Positions 10,330-21,709 of a stretch of DNA of 43,037 bases are shown piece after piece. The stretch covers positions 1 to 43,037 of the forward strand of contig JNDT01002337.1 in the NCBI GenBank assembly GCA_000697055.1. Reading direction: 5' to 3'. Position 1 is the first letter of the stretch; the number at the start of each line of letters is the position of its first letter. A program made the position numbers and the translations under genes. A model generated the notes under the pieces. That model saw nothing but the letters and a program-made list of their open reading frames with translations, did no database searches and was not told where the DNA came from. The DNA is from Saksenaea vasiformis B4078. Lineage: Eukaryota; Mucoromycota; Mucoromycetes; Mucorales; Saksenaeaceae.

Positions 10330-10870
10330 AATTCTATATAAATTTTACTGCGCATGAAAAGCCAAGACTGTCTAATGAAGAACTGAAAAACTGAAAATGT
10401 AATCGTCAGTATACAAATCGGCGAAGAACTGATAGTTTACTTACATATACTTGCTGCACGGCGAATGCAAATCTATGTAGATTAACATAAATATCATTCA
10501 TTGTTAACGCATGCAATAATCCCGTTGTCATTTTACTTTACCTGAAGCCGATTATGGTTGACAGCCATACCCGTGCCTTATGCTATTGGACCCGGCATGG
10601 ATATTCTTCTGGGTTCATAGATATAATTGATGGCTATACGCACTGTAGAGGATTTGAAGCGATGTAATATTCGGACATTTCGCGGGTTATGAGTAATGTC
10701 GAGCGTGACAACATTTACTTGAGTGGTGAAGATAAGTTACACACGGCGCCAAGGTGGCTCGGTACAGAGGTCATGCAGGCTAAGCAGCGGAGAGAGGGAT
10801 ATGATTGGCTCTGTTTACCTATGAATTGGCGCCTTACCAAGGATATTCTTTTGGGAATAGAACTAAAGTA
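10330..10870 (+). repeat. Dispersed relic family R, copy 2
   Basis: Plus-strand copy. It starts near TCTATATAAATTT (about 10333), a TATA-like box also present ahead of copy 4 at about 32250. The block GTAGAGGATTTGAAGCGATG near 10645 aligns with copies 3 and 4. An open stretch 10689-10868 gives PRWLGTEVMQAKQRR, matching STRFGTEILQAR in copy 3. The 126-codon ORF at 10901-11281 follows directly but resembles nothing I know. Confidence 0.55.
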
Positions 10871-10900
10871 AAGGGGATTCGTGCGTTCTTCTACGAATGA

Positions 10901-11281
10901 GTGGAATTGATGCTTGGCATCCGAGATCTTCCCATATTTGAGCTAGGTGAGTTGAAAGCCAACTGCATCCTCACCAGCAGCAAAAGGACGTCTCAGTCCT
11001 TGCGTAAAAGAGATATCCCCAAACCATCGACCATACTGCTGAGGCCGATATGGGGCATCAGTTTTCACTGGGATGATATTGCTTTACGGTCAGCTATGCT
11101 AATAGACGGATGGATTAATTGCTCGTGCGAGCAAATTTTTGCAGACGTACATGGTGAAGCCAAGGTCAGTATTTCCGGAGATAACAGTTCGCGTCTTCAA
11201 GTTGATAAGACCACTCTAATTGCGCTACGATGCGCAACGAGACTGAGTACGTATTCTTCTTGGCCAAATACTGGAACTTGA
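10901..11281 (+). other. Unrecognised 126-codon open frame downstream of R copy 2
   Basis: An open frame with ordinary amino-acid composition (for example PTILLRP-like and WDDIALRSAML stretches) but no recognised domain, TATA box or clear splice sites. It may be residual coding sequence of the R family or chance. I do not call it a gene. Confidence 0.2.
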
Positions 11282-11507
11282 ATGAGGATTTGAGGATTTG
11301 CATCAAATAAGTATTACAGTACGTTCAAGTTGGATGAATATTTTCGCTGGAAAGTGCTAATGCTGTAGCCAATTCCTATACTTAGTGAGAGCGTATTCAA
11401 TTTCTCCCGTAGGCCAAATTTGCCCGCCATGGGAAGCAAAATTTATTTAGAGTGGCGTAAGTACAGACCTTTTTTTTCTTGTGCACCCGTTGCAAAATTG
11501 GTGACCA

Positions 11508-12019
11508 ATGTCTCCGAGTATACAATCCGTTGATCAGACTGATGAGCACGTTCATCCGTGGGAGGAAATCTGCCATCTCGTTTGTAGGTTACGTTTATGA
11601 AATAATTCAGCGATGTGTTAACGCCGGTTCGATGGACAGCAACGAACCAGGTTAAACGCATTCGTCGGAACCGTCAGGGCAACGAAATATACCAGAAATG
11701 GATCTCTCAAGCATTGCTCCAGTACGGTACGATTGAACGATATCTGTTGACGGAAAAGCTATATTTTCCATCATCAACATCCTCTGATAAGCCGGCTTTC
11801 ATTATCCTACCCAACGATTTTCCCTATTCTGTGGAGCCAGGCATCGAACATATTTTAATCTGGTCTCAAGTGCCACTAGAGAAATCCTACGTCAAGGAGA
11901 TATTGGAGGAGCGTTACGGAAGTGAGCAATGGGAGTTTGTTTACTTTGTCAATCCTGTAGAAACCCAGAGTGTACGTGGATTACCTCATGTACATGTCTT
12001 TATGAGATCTCGTCCATAA
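11508..12019 (+). CDS. DUF3605 family protein, 2 exons, 146 aa
   Basis: Exon 1, 11508-11579, gives MSPSIQSVDQTDEHVHPWEE and then ICHL. A 71-nt intron (11580-11650, donor GTTTGT, acceptor CCAG) joins it to exon 2, 11651-12019. The protein shows the features I associate with fungal DUF3605 proteins: HPWEEICHLV near the start, then LPNDFPYSVEPGIEHILIWS, then WEFVYFVNPVETQSVRGLPH and VHVFMRSRP at the end. The cellular role of the family is unknown to me. The start is the first in-frame ATG (ACCAATG). A GTTTGT donor is also used by mkt1 intron 4, which supports its use here. AATAAA follows at 12161-12166. Confidence 0.85.
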
Positions 12020-12398
12020 AGTAACCAGTTTGTTACTTCAGCAACTCAAAAAAAAAGGGGGATTGATGTTGACAAGAACTTATTCAAATTAACTGAACTT
12101 GTGTTTGCCTTCTTAGTGAAGAACCTTACCTTATGCGTAGAAATTCTCATTGATTTCTTAAATAAACATATATCCGTGCTTCACAAGATTAGTTTCTATC
12201 TTGCTGATTGAAGATAGAGAGAAAGATACAGAACGATGTATAGAGAACTGCAAAAATATACTCGAAAACGGAAGATGCAACGAGGATATTGCATTGCGAC
12301 ATCGTTTCCGTTACTCGGCACAGGCGACAGTCACCTTTTCATCCCGCATCAACCTCTCACTACTCTGTTCCTTTCCAACCTGATTTTCCAACCCGGCA
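12020..12398. other. Intergenic between DUF3605 and RABL6-like genes
   Basis: 3' flank with an AATAAA at 12161-12166, then the promoter region of the RABL6-like gene. The two overlapping ORFs at 12201-12577 are not supported as genes. Confidence 0.45.
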
Positions 12399-14639
12399 AT
12401 GAACTTTTTATGGACCTTCGGTGGAGGCAAAAAAGTGGCAAGCATCCTAAAGCTTCGGAACGTCTAATTAACCAACTTACAGGAGCCAGCGACGCCGGCA
12501 ACTTCTCCACAACCATCCCAACAATCCTTCAAAGCTATGAGTACAGCATTTCGGAAAGGGGTGCAATACAACAGTAAGTTACAGCGTACCACTGCCATGA
12601 CTGAGTATATTTCGTTAGTGAAAGTCATTATTCGTGGAGACGTAATGACTGGCAAATCCTTACTATGTAAGTACGTTATAATTGGTTCGCTTTCTTACGG
12701 CCTTCTTTCTGTGCTAGTCAATCGGTTACAAGGTGCTGAATTTGAAGCCACTTATACATCTACGCCTGAAATCCAAGTTGCTAATATTCCTTGGCAGTAT
12801 AAAGGTGAGGTTAACAAGCTCCGGGACAATATCTAATTTCTACATAGATTCGAACGATATTGTTAAAATCGAGGTGTGGGATGTGGTGGATAAGGCCCAC
12901 AACAATTCAACAAAGAAGAGTGATCAAGGCATTAAACTTGAACACCATGCGACAACACCGTCAGAAGAAAAGAAAGTGGAAGACTTGTCGGAGAAAGGAC
13001 ACTTGGAAGAAGCCAATCTTGCCTTGGATGCGTCGACGGTGAATGTATACAGGAATACACATGCTGTTTTGTTTCTATTTGACGTGACAAAACAATGGAC
13101 GTTCGACTACGTTAATAATGAGATCGAAAAAGTACCCTTAAACACATCTGTCTTGGTTTTGGTATGTTCGAATTTGTAAGCATGGAAGGTCTAACGCGCC
13201 ATATTTAAAGGGAAATTTTTGCGACAAGAGGTAGGTATGTAGCCAGGGGACGAGGTCATCCTAAAGTTAGCTTTCCCTAAACGTGGTGCACAGTGAGAGA
13301 GTCGTCAATATAGATACCGTTCATGCTACCCTATATGAGCACAACAAGCGGCGGATTGCAGATGGTGCTCTTAAGCCTAATTTGGTGCGATATGCAGAGA
13401 TCAGCTTGAAAACGGGTCTAGGACTTCGGTACATCTATGACTACCTTGGAGTTCCATTTCTGCAATTAATGGTAAACAGGGAACGTATGGGAAGGTATAG
13501 GTTAACATCGAGCTATAGATGGAAGCCTTGCAAAAGCAACTGGAACTAAAGGCAACGGAGATTGTGGATCTACTGGAGAATCTGGATGGTGATGAGGATG
13601 TTCCTGAGACAATGAGACGAAGACGAGGCCAGGATAATTTTGACCAACGTATACCGGAGATCATGTCTTAAGCATATTCTGACTTCTTTTGTTAGCGTCG
13701 GAACCACATTTAGCGAAGCAACATGATGAAATGAAAATGGCGTGGGAGAACGAACTGAAAGGCATCGCTGCTGAATGTAAGAGAGAGAATTGACGGACTT
13801 CGAAGATATCTTATGCAGAGGTAGATTCGACGCCTGTGGATCTGTCACCGCCACCAGTCCAAAAAGCCGAAACACCTTCTCCGCCGACCGGTCCTGTCCG
13901 TGTGCAAAAGCATGATGTGGCACTGATGTCGGATGCAGAGCATGCGCCTGCAGCAGTAGACCAGTTCGATGCAGGGACACTGGAAGAGGACTGGTTTGGC
14001 GAAGACAATACTAAAGGATCCTTGCAGCTTTCCTTACCTGCACCAGCCAACGTCGAGTCGGACAATGACGAGCCAAGGAATCCGATGGTAGCTGGTGATG
14101 AAGATGTTGAATCGGTAGAATATTACAGTGAAGAACGTAAACAAAGCATCTCCGCCGTCGATTTACACAGAGTTGATACAAACGGAAGCAACCACACTGC
14201 AGAAGAAGACGAGCCTGTGTTCAAAAGTAGGCTCGAATATCTTCGTGGCGCAGGCGAAAACGTTGTGCAACCAGCAGGTGGAGTCATTGCGTCGGATAGC
14301 GAGGACGAAGACAATAAGGTGCGATTTGACGGAAACGACTTACATTGGAATTTTAATGCGGAGGTCATCCGCGCTGATTCTCCTTATGGATTTGGTGGAT
14401 ATGAAGAAATAGGAGGAAGTAGTAGCAACCCGTGGGCTCTGGATCATCATCCTATTGATCCGGAAGAATCCTATTCCAGAGAGGATGACGAAGAGACAGT
14501 GAGTGTTTAGGGTAAAAAACGTTTATTAGGAAATTGATCAGGCGCTTCATAGGCTGTGGCGGCTACAAAGTTGGATGAGCCAAGGAAAAAGTCCAGTAAA
14601 AAGAAAAAACATGGGAAGAAGAAAAAAACCGCAGCATGA
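12399..14639 (+). CDS. RABL6 (Rab-like protein 6/PARF/RBEL1) orthologue, 10 coding exons plus a candidate cassette exon
   Basis: Exons: 12399-12434, 12483-12573, 12619-12666, 12718-12804, 12848-13161, 13211-13230, 13294-13471, 13519-13648, 13819-14498 and 14553-14639, giving 556 aa. Features in order: FRKGVQYNMKVIIRGD with the P-loop GDVMTGKS at residues 49-56, NRLQGAEFE, IQVANIPWQYK, IVKIEVWDVVDK (switch II region), LFDVTKQWTFDYV, and GNFCDK in place of the usual NKxD. A helical region ends in FLQL. A long acidic Pro/Ser-rich tail includes NPMVAG, a motif also found in animal RABL6, and a lysine-rich C-terminus (KKKKHGKKKK). This order matches animal RABL6 throughout. The exon 8 to 9 junction is ambiguous (see the cassette exon at 13696-13776). 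Exon 1 uses a weak donor, GTGGCA. Confidence 0.88.
13696..13776 (+). other. Candidate alternative (poison) exon of the RABL6-like gene
   Basis: 81 nt with consensus splice sites on both sides: a 47-nt intron before (GTATAC...GTTAG) and a 42-nt intron after (GTAAGAG...GCAG). The peptide (SEPHLAKQHDEMK, MAWENELKGIAAE) looks like real coding sequence in the frame of the preceding exon. Joining its last base T to the next exon, which starts AG, makes a TAG stop. Skipping it (13648 to 13819) restores the frame as CAG. It is either a regulated exon that truncates the protein or an ancestral exon broken by mutation at its edge. Confidence 0.45.
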
Positions 14640-14735
14640 TCGTGGTTGAAGAAATCGTTCTAGGCTTTTCGTCTACATCATAGCTCACAACACTTTTTTT
14701 TTATTTACATGTTTTTGAAAATCCTTGTTATATGA

Positions 14736-14741
14736 AATAAA
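14736..14741 (+). terminator. Polyadenylation signal of the RABL6-like gene
   Basis: AATAAA about 97 nt after the TGA stop at 14637-14639. Confidence 0.45.
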
Positions 14742-14957
14742 GGAAGAAATGATAAGAAATTGAAAGAAGGTTTTACAATTGATACATTGCAAGCTACATA
14801 CACAAAAAAAAAACACAGCACTTTCTTCTGATCCGTGGATATCGTCCTTTTTTTGCTTGCCAACGATATAAATATACGATAAAACACGGTGATGGGTGAT
14901 GACGGAATAAATATGGAGGCGGCGGGTATCTATGGCGTAAAGCTTGAAGGGTATTGA

Positions 14958-15494
14958 TCAGGAAGCATCGAGATCGGAGAAGAGGTTCGTTGGAGGAGGG
15001 GAAGCGTCGAGGTCCTCGTCGTCCTCGTAGATCACAAAGTCATACGCTGGAGTTTCAATAGTTGCTGCGGCAGCGTGGCCTTGGCATTGCAAAAATTGGG
15101 CGGCTTCATGGAAGATATGCAGGTCGTTTGGAGGTATTGTATCCACGCTCCCGACGTTCTGTTTTATAATTATAGGCTCGATGCGTTTTATGTCATTGTT
15201 GAAGGTTTTATGTTGATCCTTCACTGTTGCCGGTGGAGACGGCAATGATTGAGATATGTTGGTATCCATATTGAATGTTTTACATGGACGCGCAAAAATT
15301 TGGGGAAAGAAAAGTAAGGAAAAAAAGAAAGGGAGGAGGGCAAACGTGTTCATTTTAAAAGCATTTGCTGCGCCCGGGTGTGTTTGTCGTTTTTTTTCTG
15401 TATTGTGGCACGGGAATCTCCATGGCAGCTCCAAAAAGGAGCAAGACGCTTCTGTGGCCCGCATACCTATCTTAAATGAAAACAAGTTTTTCAT
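14958..15494 (-). CDS. Unrecognised ORF with a hydrophobic segment (178 aa)
   Basis: Open frame of 178 codons preceded on the minus strand by TATAAA about 55-60 nt upstream (plus about 15549-15555). Residues about 48-69 are strongly hydrophobic (MNTFALLPFFFSLLFFPQIF). This could be an uncleaved membrane segment, or the true signal peptide if translation begins at the internal ATG. The C-terminus is acidic and proline-rich (YEDDEDLDASPPP). No domain is recognised. The start is uncertain: residue 1, the ATG at residue 48, or the ATG before DTNISQSLPSPP are all possible. Confidence 0.4.
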   Translation of the reverse strand: MKNLFSFKIGMRATEASCSFLELPWRFPCHNTEKKRQTHPGAANAFKMNTFALLPFFFSLLFFPQIFARPCKTFNMDTNISQSLPSPPATVKDQHKTFNNDIKRIEPIIIKQNVGSVDTIPPNDLHIFHEAAQFLQCQGHAAAATIETPAYDFVIYEDDEDLDASPPPTNLFSDLDAS

Positions 15495-16439
15495 ACCACA
15501 GGTTTATGTACCGAGTTTTCAGAACTACAGATTACTCTCCATTAAGCCGGTTTATATTTTTGTATTTCGGATGTCATAAACAAAAAAAGAAAATAGTATG
15601 GAATCATCGTTAGTCACACTATGGAAGCAATTTTCGCAACATTAGGCACTATATCGGGGACCGAAACTGACTCCAAAAAAAGCTTTGCTGGTTGTGCCCA
15701 CACCAAAGAGAAGCACATTGCTACTATGTTGATTTCCCAACGCGTCTTATTATGCAACAGAAATCTTTACTGTTTGTTTGAACGTTATTTCAGATACTTT
15801 TTGCTGTTATGATGACCACGCTTACATTAATGAAAAATCGAAGTTGCTTCATTAATACGTCAATGGAGCAGTAGTGTTTTACTCATATCAGCTTGATCCT
15901 TAACAAACGCAAGGTTTAGTTGAGCAACATAAAAGAACAAAAATTAACAAAAATCATCCACGGTCAATACTTCTGATATCCTTGAGTGCCATCTTATCCA
16001 TTTGCAAAAGGTAATTTTTCCCACAAGCGGCTACCACGCTTCGCGTGTTTCCAGTTGATTGGAAAACAGTGCACTGCTGGAAGCATCCATTAGTGACCGT
16101 TCTTCCTGCGCACGGAGTTCAAGCGACGCAGCGTTCATTCAAGTTGTTATGAGATATAGACGATGCCGTGGTGTGACAATTTACTAAAGCAGTGAAAAAC
16201 AGTTACACACGAACGAGATGGTCTGGCACAGAGGAGATACAACCGGGAGGACACAAGGAGCGTGGATGACGCTGTATAGACTCAATGGAAGGCAATACGA
16301 CGTTGCGTGTATTTGAAATTATCTGGGGTTACTTCCAGCCCCACTCTGCGCTTCGAAGTACGGTTATTTACTTTCATTCAGTAAAGAGTTCACGCCTGTA
16401 TAACTGGATTTTCTGTTAGAGTAGTTCATTTCTACAGTA
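15495..16439. other. Intergenic, no gene seen
   Basis: It contains the promoter of the minus-strand ORF ending at 14958. The remainder (15.6-16.4 kb) has short ORFs only and no recognisable repeat. Confidence 0.35.
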
Positions 16440-17060
16440 ATGGATTTCTTAGTATCCTATTGGAAAGCGTAAAAAATGTCTTCAGAAAGGAAAATGCTCC
16501 ACCGAATTCAATAATTGGTATTGGTCCCAGTGTCCAACTGTAACATTTGTTTAGACAACGAGGTGTGTAATAGCAAGCATAATATTTTTTCTTCGGTTCT
16601 TTCTTTGCAACGTCCCCGGTACATCTTTTTGGCGGAATGCACATTCAGGAGTGCTTATGTCTGCTTTATCTGTCATCTAGCCTGCAATATCTCTGTCCCG
16701 AATCGTGTTGACTGTGATGGTACTTTTCGCCCATCGTTAAAGTAAGCAAATGCTGTAGTAAACTCAGTGTCATCTTCTCTGTCAATAGCCAGACGTTGTA
16801 TCGCTTCAAAGCCTCTACAATGCGTAATGATCTGCTCTGGCTATCCTTGCCAGATTCTCTCTCACAAGCCCACCGAGCATGGTGGTGTCACCTTTCGTGG
16901 TAAGCGAATGACATCCAAATGTTTATGCTACTCTATATGAATTTGTGTTCATCGAGGGTCCAAGTTGATGTAAGTAGAGTATGAATCTGTGGCCAATTTA
17001 TAAATTATAATCACATATTCAAACTTTTGCTCAGCACAGACTTGTACCTGGCGCTGACTT
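16440..17060 (-). repeat. Dispersed relic family R, copy 3
   Basis: The longest and best-preserved R copy. Read on the minus strand it carries CTACTTACATCAACTTGG (near 16970), then GCTTTGAAGCGATACAACG (near 16800), then a stretch that translates as TTAFAYFNDGRK and STRFGTEILQAR before a stop near 16670. A GTTGTCTAAACAAATGTTAC block lies near 16545-16565. All of these align in order with copy 4 at 32240-33130. In-frame stops show it is decayed. It lacks the 265-bp MITE found in copy 4 and so serves as the empty site. Confidence 0.6.
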
Positions 17061-19479
17061 GAGTACCGGTTCCTCAAGACGAAGCTGCTCCAGAGTCGAA
17101 GCAAATACTGTAGAACGTTGCCAATATTTTCTGTGTCCAAGTAGGTCACCTTTCGCAATGACAATCGTTAGGCTATTCATTGTCTTTTTCTTATGTACCA
17201 TCTTGGTCGTCGTGTACAAGGGACTTGGCAATCACAGTCGAAAAAAAGCCTTTTGGGGTCATCTAGCATTTCAAGCAGGTTCTTGTCTGATGAAAACGTA
17301 TTAAGCTTCCGCATCTCCAAAGCCAGGAGCTTGTCCTTATTATTAAAAATTTGTAGGAATAGCAATGGTATGAGGTACGCTGTTTCAGATACATTATATC
17401 CTGATTTCGATGACATCAAAACCAGAAAATAGCTTTACCTTGCTCACATAAGCGCTTGTAATTTTTGCTGTAGGCCGGCTGCGAGTATACATTGGTTGAA
17501 CAGTCCACCTCAGTACTCTGTGCTCATATCATCTCGACGAAGCATAACATGGACTTATGCTGCGATACATTTCATGCGAACTTTTGCAATGAAAAGTGGA
17601 ACGAAAGAAAAAGAGGCCATGGTTCCAAGTCCTCATTTATGGAGATGTCGCTTTTAGACAACGTGTGGGAAATCGCTGTCATGCGAGACAGTCTTCAAAC
17701 CTTCTTTGACAAAATCACATACACTCTAATCTTATATACGGCAAACAACTTTTCCAAGACTAGTTTGAGGAAGTTTCCTGTACCCCCAATCGTGATAACA
17801 AATACGGCAACAAAGCGTTTAACTTAATAATACTTTTTAGTTTGCAAAGAATGCTGCCTGCAAACACTACAAAAGCCAGGATACGCTTACAGTTTTCCGA
17901 AAGGGATATAGCTGTCGAGCATTTGTCTGTGACGGAGTATTACATTCGCCACCCAAGTCGGGGCTCATGTTCTGTGTAGGACTAAGCTTGTTTTCTAGGC
18001 GCATGGGAAAAGGACGAGAAGAGAACACACTTCCGCAACATCCGGCTTGCATGGCAGCTCCAATTTCTTAAAAAGTATTTTCTATTTTGGGGTATTAGAA
18101 GAGAAGTTAGTTGTTGAAAATAATCATCACGGAGAAGAAATTCGCTCCTTTACGACACCAAATAAGAAGTTCGAAATATCTTCAGCGGTTGTAAATGCGC
18201 ATCACTGGTTGGAACAACAACGTGCTGAAGATACCATGCAAGCGTTGTGCTTTTCGCGCGTGATATGTCATAGTCTTCGCTGAGCTGCAGAACTCTATTT
18301 AGATGCCTTCTGCGGCGAGAATAGCCGGCATGATGCATATTCTGCGATGGCGAGATATGCGCCACAAAAAAGCTCTCATCATTGTGTACAGAATCCCAAG
18401 TTAACAAAAAGATGAGATTCCGACGGAGCCTCAGTACGCTTTTCAGAAGATATTGGCATATGCCCGGATAAAAGTTTCACGACTCTTGACGAGCTCAGTA
18501 CCGCAGGTTGAGTCTTTTGCATGGTATTCCTAATACATAGCTACGTGAATAATGTGCACATGAGACTCGTCGTTGTTATTAAAAAACGGGGTTGTGCGCC
18601 CGCCAACAACTAGAGGATTCGGAGGATACCCAGCGCAGAATGGACCAGCGCACGTCGACGTCGTTGAGAAGGCGGGGAGCCCTACAATCAAAGTAACTAT
18701 TCTTCGATACCTTGTGAATCATATAGGTGTTCTTGTTCTGAGGAGATATGTATCATCAGACAGAGATGACCTCATTTCAGGCAACCACGTCTTTTCAGGA
18801 CACCAAAGATATTCAGACATTACATATCTTATTTTAGTTCTTCCAAATCGAGAGATGACTGTCTGTCTGCAAGCCTTCCAAATATCCACCAGTTATTATT
18901 TTTTATTGCAAGAACTGATGTCTCCTGGAAAGAGAGTATCTCAATCAGTATATTGGTTAAGCTTTTGAATTGCAACGATGAACAAAGCCCTGGACAGGGT
19001 GGTCGTACAGGTGCAGAAGGTTAGCGTTCGGTTGACATACGCATTCCTTATTTGGAGAACATAAAAGATCAAGACGGTTACCGCGGAAAGGGCCAGTTGT
19101 TGAGTTTAAATCCACGAAGGTAGAAACTGGAAAAAAAAGTTGCAATGGATCCGTTTGTCTGCAGGAACTTTTTTCCTGACTTTGAAAAACTAGTCGAGGT
19201 TGCTTGAAGATGATTGGTACGAAACCGTGTTTGCTGAGACAGGTTCTGGGATGACCTGATCCGAGGTACAGGTTCTTCTTGATCAAAAAGGGATGGGCTG
19301 GGAAACTTGTGGATACCGGACAACAACAGCCAGCGTGGTAGGTGTTACGAAAAGTTGAGGTGACCGAATTTTTCATTTCTCGAGCTGAGTAGATTTGAAT
19401 ATCACGGTGCAACGTTTCATGCCATTGATGGGAAATAACGAATAGCAAACGAGGCTTAACGAAATGTCTACATTCCTCG
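17061..19479. other. Gene-poor, relic-like region
   Basis: Several open frames read like fragments of real proteins but have no intact structure. Examples are the minus frame 17419-17177, the plus frame 17492-17827 (MEMSLLDNVWEIAVMRDSLQ), the minus frame 18052-17867 (a 61-codon Cys-containing stretch) and the plus frame 18573-18968. I recognise no domain in any of them and do not call genes. The overall impression is of degenerate gene or transposon sequence. Confidence 0.3.
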
Positions 19480-19791
19480 ATGTGTTGTTTGTCAGAGGTA
19501 AGACAAGTTCAAAGTAAAAAAGTCCTAGAAAATTTTAGTAACGGAACAAATATAGGACTACCGGTAGAAACGCCAAAGGAGTCAGGGACAGACCAGATGG
19601 TGACAACTGAAGGCATGTTACCCATATCACTAGCTATTGATATAACATACGGAGGTGATCTAAATTTCAAGGGTCCTTCAAAGCACGTGTTTACGGATAC
19701 GCTAGCGATAATGCATTACCATCGATCCTTCAACGAACAAAGTAAGCTAGCTAAAGTTCTCCGAGACAGAAACCGGTGGCGAACTGTATAA
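19480..19791 (+). other. Unrecognised 103-codon open frame
   Basis: The translation has balanced composition and protein-like blocks (LPISLAIDITYGGDLNFKGP, SKHVFTDTLAIMHYHRSF). It might be a surviving exon of a gene or transposase. No TATA box, splice partners or known domain were found. Confidence 0.22.
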
Positions 19792-21700
19792 TCAAACAAG
19801 CACACCAGATGATTACTCTAGTGTCGGTCCACGTGTAAGATGTAAACAGAAATGTGGTGGCCCAAGCAAGCGTCTGACTTGTTTTTGCGTTGTGCCTGTA
19901 AAACCACACTATACGATAGTTCTTTCAAGATACTTTTTTCCTTTGACAGTTGTAGAGTCGGAACCAATCATGACATAATCTTACAGCGTTGATTGCGCCA
20001 CTTTTCTATTAGTAATTTAAAAAAAGGAATTCTTACTGTAAAAACAACCCAGACCTGTGATGATGTGTTCTGTTAACGCCTCTTGTCAGGAGGATAATTT
20101 AGCGTGTGAAACGCCATTATCCGTTCAACCTTCTTCCAGTGAATAAAGTGTGCGACAAAAGGGAGAACTTTTGCTTGATGTTAACCGGTGAAATTACGTT
20201 TAACTAAATTTCTTTCGTGATTTTGTATAGAAAGACAGTGAACCTTTCAATAAATGGCGTCCAAACCACTTCTGTTATCGAGATACACCACAAACAGATG
20301 CATTTGCTTTTGTTGACTATCAGCATAAACGCGTTCCTGCACCATTCTGCGTTCCACCTCCGTCCGAGGCATAATACGAAAGTCGGGAAAACCTGTTGCA
20401 TCGATGATAGGTGCTAACGTTAATCATTCACTCACGCTGTCTGATGTAGATATGGACGGAGATGAATTTGAACGGCATTTAACGTCTCAGACGGTCATAC
20501 TTCAGCTTGTATTACTTTAAACCTCTCGTAACATCACAAACACAAGACTAAAACTTTCTGTACAGTTTATATCACCTGAATCAGTTGCCACGGTAATATG
20601 CATTATGAACGCAAGAACTTGAGAAGCACCGCATCTTCGGCGGAAATTAGGAAGTGAAAAAGACATTTTGGTATTTGGGGCTGGGGGATTTACCAATGTG
20701 TTCTCCTATAGACGGTTGATCCCTTAATGTGTTTGCGACTGTTCTGAATACGGAAAACGTTCGAAGGCCACGCTACATCTTTCCGATATTATTTTTTGCG
20801 CAGCAGGACTATTCTCCATCAGACGCGCAATACCTTCGCCAAGTAACATATTTAGAACATTGCAATCCACTAGTCAGAATACTTAATATGTACCTAATTG
20901 TTGGGAGATGACCCTTATTTCTGATTGGCTAGGATCATTTACAATGGGCTTCCCACTTTAGTTGCTGTTGTCTGGTGTTCATTAAATCTCCGTTCTGTCC
21001 ACATTGAATAGCACTTCTATCTTATGTTAGGTTAGTTCAAAACGTATCTCCGTAAAAATCGAACACGTTGTACACTGGTAACCAACCTATCTCTAAACGG
21101 CCTAAAAGAGAAAAAGAAGGTTCATAATCGCTCAAAAAGAAAAGAAGACAAAAACAGTAATAAAGTTTACCAAGTAAAACGGTTAACAAGTATCGTCAGA
21201 ATGCATGTACATATTTTTATAGCTGTCTGGCTTGCATGCTGAGATCGACGAAAAGGTTTACGTTGAACATGTATAACTATCCGTACTGGCATGAAACACA
21301 CCATTTTTCAGAATAAACTTACGCACAACCTTAAATTAGCCATCAACAACTTGTGCTCTGATCACGAAAAAAACAAAGAGTGTAATCGTTGTTTGCAGTG
21401 TATGCATTATCACGCTTCATTTTTTATTCTCTTTGTTAATTATCTTCCCAAATTGAGAGCGTTGATTAAAATAAAGAAAGTAAAGAGAGGCATTTGTAGT
21501 TTAAGCAGTAATCTAGATCGTTCATATTAATCAAATATCTTGCTTTGAAAGGATGTAAGTAGTACTCGGGATTCAAAATCCGCCAAGCGCCCATCCAGGC
21601 TGGCGACTTGCCCCTTTTAGGTTTGTTATTATTCGAAAATGTGATCATGGTGGACATTCATTGCTGGCGGAACTCCCTTTTTCTCACATTCTTTACTTCT
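19792..21700. other. Intergenic, no gene seen
   Basis: Only short ORFs. The last few hundred bases carry the kinesin promoter. No repeats were recognised. Confidence 0.35.
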
Positions 21701-21709
21701 CGCAACACT

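Noticed and set aside
15616..15660. CACTATGG and nearby CACTATA as further CACTA ends
   Set aside because: The two motifs are in the same orientation, with no matching inverted end and no flanking 3-bp duplication.
18957..19448. 163-codon minus-strand ORF
   Set aside because: No recognised domain or signals. The plus strand of the same stretch also has protein-like pieces, so direction and reality are both unsupported.
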